A stretch of 64,000 nt of DNA from Nocardia shimofusensis NBRC 100134 (lineage in GTDB: Bacteria; Actinomycetota; Actinomycetes; Mycobacteriales; Mycobacteriaceae), in assembly GCF_001613125.1 (NCBI RefSeq), contig NZ_BDBT01000006.1, positions 124,001 to 188,000 on the forward strand, read 5' to 3'. The notes beneath the pieces were generated by a model, which was not told the origin of the DNA, ran no database searches, and was given only the letters and a program-made list of their open reading frames with translations. Numbering within the stretch: position 1 is the first letter of the stretch; every line of letters begins with the position of its first letter. Made by a program: the position numbers and the translations under genes. This document shows, piece by piece, positions 49,514 to 60,274 of this stretch.

Positions 49514-50311
49514 CTACGTCGAGCGGGCCCGCCGCGTCAATTCGACCGTCGCCGCCCGCAATTCACCGATTTCCTCGATCGGCTCCGCATAGCCCACCCG
49601 CGTGCGAGCGACGCCGCGCGGTGTCTGCACCCGCAGATCCAGCCCGTACCGATCCGCTCGCTCACACAGCGCCGCCGTCGCATCGGGATAGCCGCCCAGC
49701 ACACGCGCCATATCCGCCAGCGCGTCGGCATGATCGTCGTTGAGATGGGCGACCGCGCGCGCCGCGTTCGGCACGATCCGGTCCGGATGGGCGGTCGCGT
49801 ACTGCTCGGCACTCGCCGAATCCATCCGTCCGTAACCGCCGACCCAGCGGACCCGCTGCACGCGCAGCACCCACACCGTGAAATCGCTGTAGTCGATGTA
49901 GTGCTTCGCTGCGGGCACCCCCGCCAGGTGCGCGGCCCGTGCCCGCTCGGCCTCCTCGCCTTCCGGGCGCTCCACGATCCCGGCGAGGGTGACTCGGGTG
50001 CCCGCCAACGGATCGGACGGCACGTCCGGCGCTACGACGGACAGACTCGCCCGCGCGTCGGCGGCCAGATTGCGCCCGTGCTCGGCCATCCGCGACACGC
50101 ACATCACCGGCTGACCGTCCAGCTCGCCGTAGGTGACGAAAGAGGCCCACGGCGCACCGTCCTGCGAGAGGCTCGCCAGCGTCGCCATGTTCGTCGACGC
50201 GACAACGGTCCTGGCTTCCTCGGCGGGGGAGGGCCGCGCCGGATTCACCACCGGCGCGGTCGGCTGGGGGACCGAGGGGGCGTCACCGGGGTCGCCGTGA
50301 TCGAGAGTCAT
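49514..50311 (-). CDS. HugZ-like split-barrel protein (PNPOx + DUF2470)
   Basis: A 265-aa protein. The N-terminal half is a pyridoxamine-phosphate-oxidase-type FMN or haem-binding split barrel (MATLASLSQDGAPWASFVTY, then MCVSRMAEHGRNLAADARASL). The C-terminal half is DUF2470 (VAHLNDDHADALADMARVLGG), with the conserved His pair. This architecture is that of HugZ haem-utilisation proteins. It probably binds or degrades haem in the cytosol. The first 30 residues are Pro/Ala-rich. Confidence 0.87.
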   Translation of the reverse strand: MTLDHGDPGDAPSVPQPTAPVVNPARPSPAEEARTVVASTNMATLASLSQDGAPWASFVTYGELDGQPVMCVSRMAEHGRNLAADARASLSVVAPDVPSDPLAGTRVTLAGIVERPEGEEAERARAAHLAGVPAAKHYIDYSDFTVWVLRVQRVRWVGGYGRMDSASAEQYATAHPDRIVPNAARAVAHLNDDHADALADMARVLGGYPDATAALCERADRYGLDLRVQTPRGVARTRVGYAEPIEEIGELRAATVELTRRARST

Positions 50312-50712
50312 GCCGTACAGAGTGCCATCCAGGGTGAGGGGAGGGGAGTGGCGCTATGGCGACGGCACTGCACTGTCAGGGGGGATTCCTGAACGAGAGC
50401 CCGCTCGATCCGGTCGAGGGAAAGCGGGAAGGGCGAAAATTACTCCGAAACCGGTGACTCCATCCTTGTAAGACATTTGAGTATGGACATATGCGCATCA
50501 AACCATCAATCTCCTTACTGCCTCACAACCCACCGAACCGAACATCACCTATAAAAACCGCACAAACAACGAGGGCTGTGGGGATCGGAAGTCGACTCCG
50601 TGAACGGCTACAGAGGCCGTAACGGGGAGGCGAATCCTGCTGAACCGCAAGGGGAACCCCCGCTGCCGCTCGGCGTCGGGGGAGCGCGACACGCGAGCGG
50701 CAGCGGACCTGA
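50312..50712. other. 401-base intergenic stretch with low-G+C patch
   Basis: Between the HugZ-like start and the end of the membrane-bound hydrolase gene. By hand count, 50441-50580 is about 47% G+C, far below its surroundings, and holds A-runs and TATAAAAA. No credible gene is visible; a 40-codon minus-strand frame there uses codons unlike the rest of the window. The right end holds a terminator hairpin. Confidence 0.65.
50660..50706 (-). terminator. 13-bp-stem hairpin after the membrane-bound hydrolase
   Basis: CCGCTGCCGCTCG (50660-50672) pairs perfectly with CGAGCGGCAGCGG (50694-50706). The 21-base loop can form an inner GTCG/CGAC stem. It starts 7 bases beyond the gene's stop on the minus strand. 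Confidence 0.75.
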
Positions 50713-51429
50713 TCACGGATTGGCGTTGAACACATACCAGAGCACGGCCATCGTCCCCAGCCCGAACAGCGGTGCGATGACCCAGGTCTCGACCTTGTTT
50801 CCGGTCCGCTCGATGATCGGCACGCTCGTCCGCCACTTGATCGGCCACAGCAGGGGACAGCCGCGATCGGTCAGGCAGTCGCCGAGGATGTGCGCCAGCG
50901 AACCCAAGGCGACGCAGAACGGCAACCAGGTCGGCTTGTCGCTGATCCAGTGATCCATGGCGAAAGTGCCCGCCGCCGCGAGCGCCGCCACTGTGCCCCA
51001 GCTGCGGATGCTGTCGCCGGGTGGGCACAGGTGCAGTGCTTTCACCGCCAGTGCGAGCAGAAAGAAGACCAGGGCGAGGGTGAAATACCGGCCGATGTAG
51101 AGCATTCCGGCCCAGGTGACCACTCCGGCCGCGAGCACGAAGAGCAGCGAGTGAGTGCCCTGCCGGTGTCCACCGGAGAGCATGGAGATGAGCTTGCACG
51201 CGTAATGCGTCAACGGCCCGAGTACTCGGGAGATGGTGCCTTTCGGGTGATCGGCGTCGGGCAGCAGTGCCGCCCCCGCCGTCAGGAAGACTCCGAGCAG
51301 TACGTCCACGGGCCCGAGACGGGTTTCGGTGTCCAGCATCTCCGGAAAGGTCATGACCGCTAGAGGCAACGTCGCCGCTGCCGCCGACCAGGCGAACGCG
51401 CCGCTGGTCGCATGTGAATGTCCGAGCAC
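50713..51429 (-). CDS. YdjM-type membrane-bound metal-dependent hydrolase family
   Basis: A 238-aa protein with about six membrane segments. Family motifs are MLGHSHATSGAF at the N-terminus, ALLPDADHPKGTIS (Asp-Ala-Asp-His) and GGHRQGTHSLLF, then LGSLAHILGDCLTDRGCP. The His and Asp residues form the presumed metal site. E. coli YdjM is SOS-regulated, but no LexA box was evident upstream here. Role unproven; lipid hydrolysis is often suggested. Confidence 0.88.
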   Translation of the reverse strand: MLGHSHATSGAFAWSAAAATLPLAVMTFPEMLDTETRLGPVDVLLGVFLTAGAALLPDADHPKGTISRVLGPLTHYACKLISMLSGGHRQGTHSLLFVLAAGVVTWAGMLYIGRYFTLALVFFLLALAVKALHLCPPGDSIRSWGTVAALAAAGTFAMDHWISDKPTWLPFCVALGSLAHILGDCLTDRGCPLLWPIKWRTSVPIIERTGNKVETWVIAPLFGLGTMAVLWYVFNANP

Positions 51430-51499
51430 CAGTTCGAGATTAGTTCACTTCAAGATCATATCTCGCCGTCGTCGCCACGGTCACCTGGCCGGTGACGCA

Positions 51500-51535
51500 C
51501 GGCGCCCCGTGAACCAGCAGGTCCACGGGGCGCCG
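51500..51535 (-). terminator. katG terminator hairpin
   Basis: CGGCGCCCCGTG (51500-51511) and CACGGGGCGCCG (51524-51535), perfect 12-bp stem, 12-base loop, starting 33 bases past the katG stop. Confidence 0.75.
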
Positions 51536-51567
51536 ATCGCCGAGAAAGAGAATCAGCCCGGTACGGA

Positions 51568-54294
<2,727 letters not shown>

Positions 54295-54453
54295 GCGGGG
54301 CCAGCAGATCCGTCGAAGTGATCGTGAACAAGAGGTGGCCGGACGGTCCGCACGGCATCGACCTGCGAAGACCCGTGAAAACGCGTACCGCCCGCACTGC
54401 GAGCGAGCATGCCACAGTGCGGGCGGCCGTAGGGGAGATCCGGTAACTTCCGT

Positions 54454-54495
54454 CCCTCTGCCCTCTGCCCTCTGCCCTCTGCCCTCTGCCCTCTG
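54454..54495. repeat. Six copies of heptanucleotide CCCTCTG
   Basis: CCCTCTG is repeated exactly six times without interruption (42 bases) between furA and the 3' end of helR, ending 9 bases before the helR stop. On the helR-sense strand it reads CAGAGGG. Such perfect short repeats are rare here and prone to copy-number change. Confidence 0.95.
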
Positions 54496-54503
54496 CCAGC
54501 GCC

Positions 54504-56648
54504 TCAGGATGTCGTGAGGACAACCAACTGTCGCGTCGCGCGGGTCATCGCGACATACCGGTCGACCGCGCCTTCCACGCCCTCGCCGAACGCCTCCGGA
54601 TCGACCAGGACGACCAGGTCGAACTCGAGCCCCTTGGCAAGCGTCGGACTCAGCGACCGCACGCGCGGCCTCGCCCGGAATGCCGGATCGCCGATGACAC
54701 AGGCGACCCCGTCGACATTCTCGGCGAGCCAGGCATCGAGCACCGAGTCCAGTTCCGAAGCCGGGCCGTGAACGACCGGGATGCCGCTGCTGCGAATGGA
54801 GATCGGCACATTCGCGTCCGGCAGCGCCGCCCGGATCACCGGCTCGGCCACGGCCATCACCTCTTCCGGCGTCCGATAGTTGATGCTCAGCGACGCCATC
54901 TCGACACGATCGACGCCGACCCGCTCGAGCCGTTCTCGCCAGGACTCGGTGAACCCGTGCCGGGCCTGCGCACGGTCTCCGACGATGGTGAAACTGCGTG
55001 ACGGGCAGCGCTGCACCAGCATCTGCCATTCCGCGTCGGTCAGCTCCTGGGCCTCGTCCACGATGATGTGGGCGAAGGGCCCGGCGAGCTGGTCCGGCTC
55101 CACGGTGGGCAAGGCCGCGTCGTCGACCAGCATCTCGCGCAGATCCCGCTGGCGCAGCTGCGTCATCAACCCCTCGCCGTCGGCATAGGTGTCGGAGGCG
55201 ATCAGATCATCGATGACGCTCGACATGCGCGCTCGTTCGGCGTCCACCGCGGCGGTGTATCGGCGCGCCCGCAGCGACGCCTTCGGATCACCGAGCCGCC
55301 GCCGCGCCACGTCGAGCAGCGGTAGGTCCGACATCGTCCACCGTGCCTGCGCCGGACGCTGTAGCCTGCGGACATCCTCGGGACCGAGCCACGGCGCGCA
55401 TTTACGCAGATAGGCCGGAACCGACCACAGATCCGCGACCAGGTCGGCCGCCTCGATCATCGTCCAGGCATTGTCGAGCGTGGCGCGTAAATCGTCGTTC
55501 TCCCGCAACGACTTCCGAAGCTGCGCAGGGGAGGCGGAGCCGTCGTACTTGTCGATCAGGATCGTGAGCAGTAGCTCCCAGATCTGCTCACGTGCCTCGT
55601 TGTGGGGAGTGCCGGGCTCCGGTGCCTCGAACGCCTCGGCCCAGTCGTCGGGGCTCAGCGGGATGTCGGCCCAGTCGGTCGCCACCACCATGCCCTTGCG
55701 GGGCGGCTGCTCGTAGAACGCGACGGCCGCGTCGATCGCCTCGACCATCCGCGCGGACGACTTCAGGCGAGCCACCTCCGGGTCGTCCTCCACTGTCGCC
55801 GATTCGCCCTCGGCGACGAGGTCACGCAGGGTGCACAGCTGCACGCTCTCTTCGCCGAGGCTGGGCAGTACGTCGGCGACATAGGCCAGGTACGGCTCGT
55901 GCGGGCCGACGAACAGCACGCGGTGACGTAGCGCGGGGTCGGAATAGAGCAGGTACGCGGCCCGATGCAGCGCGACGACGGTCTTGCCCGTGCCCGGCCC
56001 GCCGTCGACGACCAGAGCGCCGCGTGAGCCCGCCCGGATGATGGCGTCCTGGTCGGCTTGGAGGGTGCCGAGCACGTCACGCATCTTCGGTGACCGATTT
56101 CCGCCCAGTTCGGCGATGAAGGCGGACTGGTCGTCGAGCGCGGCATTGCTCTGCCGACCCTCCGCGGTGAACACCTCGTCCCAGTAGTCGCTGATCTTGC
56201 CGCCGGACCAGCGGTATCTGCGGCGCCGCGCGAGGCCCATCGGGTGGGCGTGGGTGGCGCCGAAGAACGGCTCGGCGGCGGGGGAGCGCCAGTCGACGAG
56301 CAACTGGTTGCCCGCGCCGTCCAGCAGACCGAGGCGCCCGATGTACACCGGCTCCGGGTGGTCCTCGCTCACCATGTGCCCGAGACACAGGTCCAGACCG
56401 AAGCGGCGCAGCGAGCGCAGCCGCGCGGTCAGCCGGTGGATCTCCAGATCCCGCTCCACGGCCTCCTGGCCCATGCGAGTCGGCGCCTTGCGGGTCGCGT
56501 CGAGTCGTCGGGTCAGGTCGGCGATGGACTCCTCGAGGCTGGCGGCGATGGTGGCGAAGTGCTGTTCGTCGGCGGCGATGAGCGCCGGATCGGCTTTGGG
56601 GGTGAGGTGGTCGGCAAGAGCGAACGCGCTGGCGGTCGATGACGACAC
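54504..56648 (-). CDS. helR: HelR/HelD-type RNA polymerase-associated helicase (rifamycin tolerance)
   Basis: A 714-aa SF1 motor of the HelD class. An N-terminal coiled coil (FATIAASLEESIADLTRRL) is followed by Walker A GGPGTGKTVVAL near residue 213, Walker B HIIVDEAQELTDAEW and the late SF1 motifs SINYRTPEEV and VAMTRATRQLVVL. HelR in Streptomyces binds RNA polymerase, displaces rifamycins and is induced by them. A rifamycin-associated element 60 bases upstream makes the same role very likely here. GTG 56648 is preferred because GTG 56711 would abut the element. Confidence 0.9.
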   Translation of the reverse strand: MSSSTASAFALADHLTPKADPALIAADEQHFATIAASLEESIADLTRRLDATRKAPTRMGQEAVERDLEIHRLTARLRSLRRFGLDLCLGHMVSEDHPEPVYIGRLGLLDGAGNQLLVDWRSPAAEPFFGATHAHPMGLARRRRYRWSGGKISDYWDEVFTAEGRQSNAALDDQSAFIAELGGNRSPKMRDVLGTLQADQDAIIRAGSRGALVVDGGPGTGKTVVALHRAAYLLYSDPALRHRVLFVGPHEPYLAYVADVLPSLGEESVQLCTLRDLVAEGESATVEDDPEVARLKSSARMVEAIDAAVAFYEQPPRKGMVVATDWADIPLSPDDWAEAFEAPEPGTPHNEAREQIWELLLTILIDKYDGSASPAQLRKSLRENDDLRATLDNAWTMIEAADLVADLWSVPAYLRKCAPWLGPEDVRRLQRPAQARWTMSDLPLLDVARRRLGDPKASLRARRYTAAVDAERARMSSVIDDLIASDTYADGEGLMTQLRQRDLREMLVDDAALPTVEPDQLAGPFAHIIVDEAQELTDAEWQMLVQRCPSRSFTIVGDRAQARHGFTESWRERLERVGVDRVEMASLSINYRTPEEVMAVAEPVIRAALPDANVPISIRSSGIPVVHGPASELDSVLDAWLAENVDGVACVIGDPAFRARPRVRSLSPTLAKGLEFDLVVLVDPEAFGEGVEGAVDRYVAMTRATRQLVVLTTS

Positions 56649-56710
56649 GTGCAATTCGGGACCTCTGTTTCCGCAGGTGGATGGCTCGAGCGGACCATTC
56701 TGCGGTATCA

Positions 56711-56732
56711 CCCGGGTCTTGCCGCAAGCCCT
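56711..56732 (-). promoter_or_regulatory. Rifamycin-associated element (RAE)
   Basis: Minus strand: GGGCTTGCGGCAAGACCC, flanked by A and GG. It matches the inverted-repeat RAE known upstream of rifamycin-inducible resistance genes in actinobacteria (GGGGCTTGCGGCAAGRCCC as I recall it), with at most one or two differences. It lies 63-84 bases before the helR GTG. Confidence 0.85.
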
Positions 56733-56750
56733 GGGGTGCGATATAAGTTG

Positions 56751-56787
56751 AAAGTGGAAGGAGTGTTTTCTCCTCCTTTCCGCCTTT
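56751..56787 (-). terminator. Possible terminator between tspO-like gene and RAE
   Basis: AAAGTGGAAGGAG (56751-56763) pairs imperfectly with CTCCTTTCCGCCTTT (56773-56787). On the minus strand the hairpin is followed by a T-rich stretch. It would insulate helR from upstream transcription. Confidence 0.4.
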
Positions 56788-56850
56788 GATCCCTACAGCT
56801 CCGTCTCCGATCCCTACAGCTCTGTCGCCGATCGTTCCAGCTTCCGGTGG
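56788..56850. repeat. Three tandem 21-base units
   Basis: Units start GATCCCTACAGCT at 56788 and 56809 (17 or more of 21 identical), and a third degenerate unit GATCGTTCCAGCT starts at 56830, running up to the stop of the tspO-like gene. Confidence 0.75.
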
Positions 56851-57654
56851 CTACAGTGCCTGATCACCGAGTGCCCGATTCCGCCGCGGACCTCGCTGAC
56901 GAGCGATCCACCAGGCCACAGCCACGCCGGCGACGGCGATCACGCACACCACGACGACGGCGGTCTGCTCACCCCATCCGGTCACCAGGATGCCGATCAG
57001 CGCCCACACCAGACCGATCGGATAGAGGGGGAGTGCGCCGCCGTAGCGGGCGGTGACGGCGATGCCGAAGAGCGCGCCCAGGATCAGGATCGCCAGCTGC
57101 CACCACAGGACGGTGGGGTCGCCGAAGCTCGCGCCGATGTCGGATGCCCAGTTCTGGAACACCGCCGCCGACGCCCACGCCGCATAGAGGCCGACGATGG
57201 TCCGGGTGAGGCCGGTGAGCCATCCGGGCGTGGACTCGTCGTACGAGCTCGCGGTGAGGCGCACCGCGTCGAGGAGCGCGATGGTCATGATCGTGAGGAT
57301 GATCGGGGTGATCCACGGGATCTCGGCCGCCGATCCCGCGATCCACGCGGACGCGCCGAGGAAGGTGATGAGCAGATCGGTGAGCAGGTGGTCGGGGCGG
57401 TCTGTGCCGGTGGCGCGTTTCCAGACCACGCCAGCGGTGGTGGCGATCGACAGGGTGTAGATGACACCCCAGATCGAGAACGCGTATCCGGCCGGAGTGA
57501 TGTACAGGTCGGTGGTGGATTCGTCCGGGGAGGCGCCTCCGCTGAGGCCCGCGACTACGGGCGCGAGGGCCTGAGCGATCGCGGCGAAAAGAGTTGCCCA
57601 GGCCAACGGTGGGGTGACTCGCATTCGAGGGCTCATGGATCCGAGCGTAGACAC
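56851..57654 (-). CDS. TspO-related tryptophan-rich membrane protein
   Basis: A 267-aa protein with eight or so hydrophobic helices. The block ITPAGYAFSIWGVIYTL is the hallmark of the TspO/tryptophan-rich sensory family and its longer relatives, and Trp residues recur near membrane edges (NWASDIG, LWWQLAIL, GWGEQ). Longer than canonical TspO (about 160 aa), so it is a relative rather than the porphyrin-binding receptor itself. GTG 57654 has AGGAGG four bases upstream; ATG 57636 is the alternative. Confidence 0.8.
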   Translation of the reverse strand: MSTLGSMSPRMRVTPPLAWATLFAAIAQALAPVVAGLSGGASPDESTTDLYITPAGYAFSIWGVIYTLSIATTAGVVWKRATGTDRPDHLLTDLLITFLGASAWIAGSAAEIPWITPIILTIMTIALLDAVRLTASSYDESTPGWLTGLTRTIVGLYAAWASAAVFQNWASDIGASFGDPTVLWWQLAILILGALFGIAVTARYGGALPLYPIGLVWALIGILVTGWGEQTAVVVVCVIAVAGVAVAWWIARQRGPRRNRALGDQAL

Positions 57655-57769
57655 CAGGCCTCCTGTCGGAGCGGCACTCTTCGGTCATTCCGGCGATTCC
57701 GGTCGAGGGCTGTGCCAGTATCGAAGGACGTATTCACTTGTAATTCCGCACTTTTCGGGGAGGGGACCG

Positions 57770-58168
57770 GTGAGTACTCTCGTTCTTGCTGTCCACGGCG
57801 TCATGGGTGATGTGCTCGCGCAGGGGAATCCCACTCCTGAGGCGCCGCCGAGCTCGGACAAGTATCTGCAGCTCGTGCGATACCTGACCTGGTTCGGGGT
57901 GCTGGCGGTTCCGATCCTCGTCATCGCCGGGGTGGTCCTGGCAGCGCTGGTGATCCGGGGGAGAAGCAATCGACAGGATGCGTGGACAGCGCCGCCGGCT
58001 GCCGAGGAGCAGCGGCCCGCGGCGCCACCCGTGCAGCAGTCGTGGATACCACCCCACCGGTATCCCGGCCCCGGTCCGAGGCGTCCCGCGCCGGACCCGG
58101 CCTTGCCGGACGATATCGAGTGGGGCCCGCCGGATCCGTCGGTGTGGGGGCGTCCCGAGCAACGCTGA
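57770..58168 (+). CDS. Small Pro-rich membrane protein, unknown function
   Basis: A 132-aa protein. A short N-terminal segment (VLAVHGVMGDVLAQG) is followed by one clear membrane helix, LTWFGVLAVPILVIAGVVLAA, and a basic stop-transfer RGRSNR, then a proline-rich cytoplasmic tail with PPHRYPGPGPRRP. GTG 57770 follows GGGAGGGG. Similar one-helix proteins with Pro-rich tails are common in Nocardia and unnamed. Convergent with the lipocalin gene. Confidence 0.7.
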   Translation: MSTLVLAVHGVMGDVLAQGNPTPEAPPSSDKYLQLVRYLTWFGVLAVPILVIAGVVLAALVIRGRSNRQDAWTAPPAAEEQRPAAPPVQQSWIPPHRYPGPGPRRPAPDPALPDDIEWGPPDPSVWGRPEQR

Positions 58169-58201
58169 CGCCCCGGCCCGTGCGGGCGAGTGGCACACCG
58201 G

Positions 58202-58714
58202 TTACGTGAGATCCGCGTCGGTGACGTGCCGCCCCGTCTGCGCGGGCGTGATCCAGTCGGCCAGGTCGAACCCCTGACACCTTGCCTCGTCGAGGAATTC
58301 GGCTTTCGTGGCCTCGTCGACGACCGGTCGCCGGGCCAGGAACCACAGGTTCTTGCGATCCGGGGTGCCGACCAGTGCGTGGTCGTAGGACTCGTCGATC
58401 TTCAGCACCCAATAGTCGCCCTCGGTGAAGGGGATCCAGCGCAGACCCGCGGGCAGGAAAGTCACCTTCAACTGCGCCGGTTCACCCTCCACCGGAGTGG
58501 CTTTGCCGATCGACTGGGTCGGCTTGCCGTCACCGTCGAAGCAGCGATTGTCGACTCGGATCGTCCCGTCGTCCTCGAGCGAGTACTGGGCGGTGATCTC
58601 GCGGGCGTCGTCGTCTTCCCATCTGAGGGGGAGACGCCCGATCTCGTACCAGAGTCCCAGGTACCACGCGAGGTCCAGGTCGGGTAGGGATCGGACTGCG
58701 GTTTGTTCGGTCAT
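58202..58714 (-). CDS. Lipocalin family protein (Blc-like), no signal peptide
   Basis: A 170-aa lipocalin. The GXW motif is YLGLWYEIGRLPLRWE; then ITAQYSLEDDGTIRVDNRCF and GDYWVLKIDESYDHALVGTPDRKNLWFLAR, the Blc/apolipoprotein-D-like C-terminal block. E. coli Blc is an outer-membrane lipoprotein, but this copy has no signal or lipobox and should be cytoplasmic. It probably binds a fatty or haem-like ligand. Confidence 0.92.
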   Translation of the reverse strand: MTEQTAVRSLPDLDLAWYLGLWYEIGRLPLRWEDDDAREITAQYSLEDDGTIRVDNRCFDGDGKPTQSIGKATPVEGEPAQLKVTFLPAGLRWIPFTEGDYWVLKIDESYDHALVGTPDRKNLWFLARRPVVDEATKAEFLDEARCQGFDLADWITPAQTGRHVTDADLT

Positions 58715-59359
58715 GAGGTGCGCTCCCTCGGTCGAGCTGCTCGCTGGTGTCACCGTGGCAATACCCGGATCCGCCCACCTCACGCCGGCCGAGCTCCGAG
58801 GTTCGGACGCCGCGCTTCTGAGTCGCGCGGCAAAGCCTCCATCGGGGAGGGCGGTCCGCCGGTTAGTTGACATAATGTAGATTATCGGCGCGGCAACGGG
58901 GTTGGCGAGAGGGGTTGTTTCCCTTCGGTGTTGCGTGCATACGCGCCCGCTGTGCATATCGATCGGCTCGGGCGTCGAACCCCGTCGGTCGTGGCCGCCC
59001 GCGCTCGCTCGATGTCGAATCCCGCTTCCGGTTGCGCGATGACGGATCGGCGATGCTCGGGATCGTGCGCGCATGGACGATATTTCGCCCGCCGTAAAAT
59101 TTCCGGTCTCGGATCGAGCTGGTGGATCGAGCGATTCGGCATGATGGTAGCGCGCATGTGCCCCTCCCCTGCGGCGTCCGCGGGCGAGAATTGAATCGTC
59201 ACGTGACGATTGAAGAGCGGGGAAGTGGGGACCGCCGGCTATTCGATGATGCATTGTCGCGCAGCATCTTTGGCGCGCATGCACCAAACCTGCGTGGTGT
59301 CGATATGGTGATCGGTGGCCTCGGATCGGATCCGGGGCTCGCGTTCGAGAGGGGATTTC
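58715..59359. other. 645-base stretch without a convincing gene
   Basis: Between the lipocalin (minus) and MabA-like (plus) starts. It holds ATAAT-N4-ATTAT with a TTGACA (58867-58872), a perfect 18-bp palindrome at 59194-59211, and several local A/T patches. Frames of 60-110 codons exist on both strands but none has a ribosome binding site with protein-like composition. It may hold a regulatory RNA, which cannot be shown by eye. Confidence 0.6.
59194..59211. promoter_or_regulatory. Perfect 18-bp palindrome AATCGTCACGTGACGATT
   Basis: Both arms match completely with no spacer. It lies 149 bases upstream of the MabA-like start. The CACGTG core and length fit a dimeric repressor such as TetR or GntR type; the cognate regulator is not evident. 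Confidence 0.65.
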
Positions 59360-60061
59360 ATGCGTGTCTTGGTGACCGGAGCCAATCGCGGAATCGGAGC
59401 GGCCATCGCAGTGCGGCTGGTCGAGGAAGGGCACACCGTGTGGGGCGGTCATCGGGGCAAGGGGGTGCCCGAGGGGGTCTTGCCGGTCGAGATGGACGTC
59501 ACCGACGACGACTCGGTCGACAGGGCCTTCACGCACATCGAGCAAACGGACGGTCCCGTGGAGGCGGTGGTCGCCAATGCCGGCATCACCGAGGTCAAGC
59601 TGATCATGCGGATGACGAGTGCGGAGTTCGGTCGCCTGGTGGACACGAACCTGACCGGGGCGTGGCGGGTCGCTCAGCGCGCCAGCCGCAATATGATCAA
59701 GGCCAAGTACGGGCGCATGGTTTTCATCTCCAGCGCGGCGGGTACCGACGGCATGGCCGGGCAGGTGCATTACGCGGCCGCGAAGGCCGGGCTGGTCGGG
59801 ATGGCACGGTCGCTGGCGAAGGAAATCGGCGGTCGGTCACGGAATTTCACCAGCAATGTCATCGCGCCCGGATACACCGACACCGACATGCTCGCGGCGG
59901 TCCCGGAGGCCAGGCTGGAAGCCGAGCTGTCCACGATCCCGCTGGGCAGGCTCGGCAGGCCCGAGGAGGTCGCGGGCACGGTCGCGTTCCTGCTCTCCGA
60001 CGACGCCGCGTACATCACCGGTGCGGTGATCCCGGTCGACGGCGGTGTCACGCTCAGGTAG
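59360..60061 (+). CDS. fabG: 3-oxoacyl-ACP reductase, FabG1/MabA-like SDR
   Basis: A 233-aa SDR close to mycobacterial MabA. It has [48 protein letters not shown], catalytic Ser in VFISSAAG, Tyr/Lys in YAAAKAG and the tail [11 protein letters not shown]. It should reduce 3-oxoacyl-ACP with NADPH in fatty or mycolic acid synthesis. It is not followed by inhA, unlike the mabA-inhA operon, so it may be a paralogue. GAGAGGGG precedes the [13 protein letters not shown] is a small unusual insertion. Confidence 0.88.
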   Translation: MRVLVTGANRGIGAAIAVRLVEEGHTVWGGHRGKGVPEGVLPVEMDVTDDDSVDRAFTHIEQTDGPVEAVVANAGITEVKLIMRMTSAEFGRLVDTNLTGAWRVAQRASRNMIKAKYGRMVFISSAAGTDGMAGQVHYAAAKAGLVGMARSLAKEIGGRSRNFTSNVIAPGYTDTDMLAAVPEARLEAELSTIPLGRLGRPEEVAGTVAFLLSDDAAYITGAVIPVDGGVTLR

Positions 60062-60274
60062 GCCCGCCGAGCTCGCCCGCGCGCCTCGGTAATTGTGCGG
60101 GCGGCGCTGCCTGCCGGACCTGAGGTGGAGTCGCGCTGTTCGGGCGACGATGCGATGCGCGGGTGTAGCGCTAGCCGACTGAGTAAATGAGACGAATTGG
60201 TCGAAAGTCTCTCGTGTGGGTGGGGGTCCGGCGGTAGCCTGAGCGGAGGACCGTGGAAGGTGGCGCGAGGAAAC

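Noticed and set aside
50580..50670. Plus-strand sequence resembling pieces of a c-di-AMP (ydaO) riboswitch (GCTGAACCGCAAGGGGAACC, GGCGAATCC)
   Set aside because: The pieces are in the wrong order for the known fold, and no plus-strand gene lies downstream. Best explained by chance in G+C-rich DNA.
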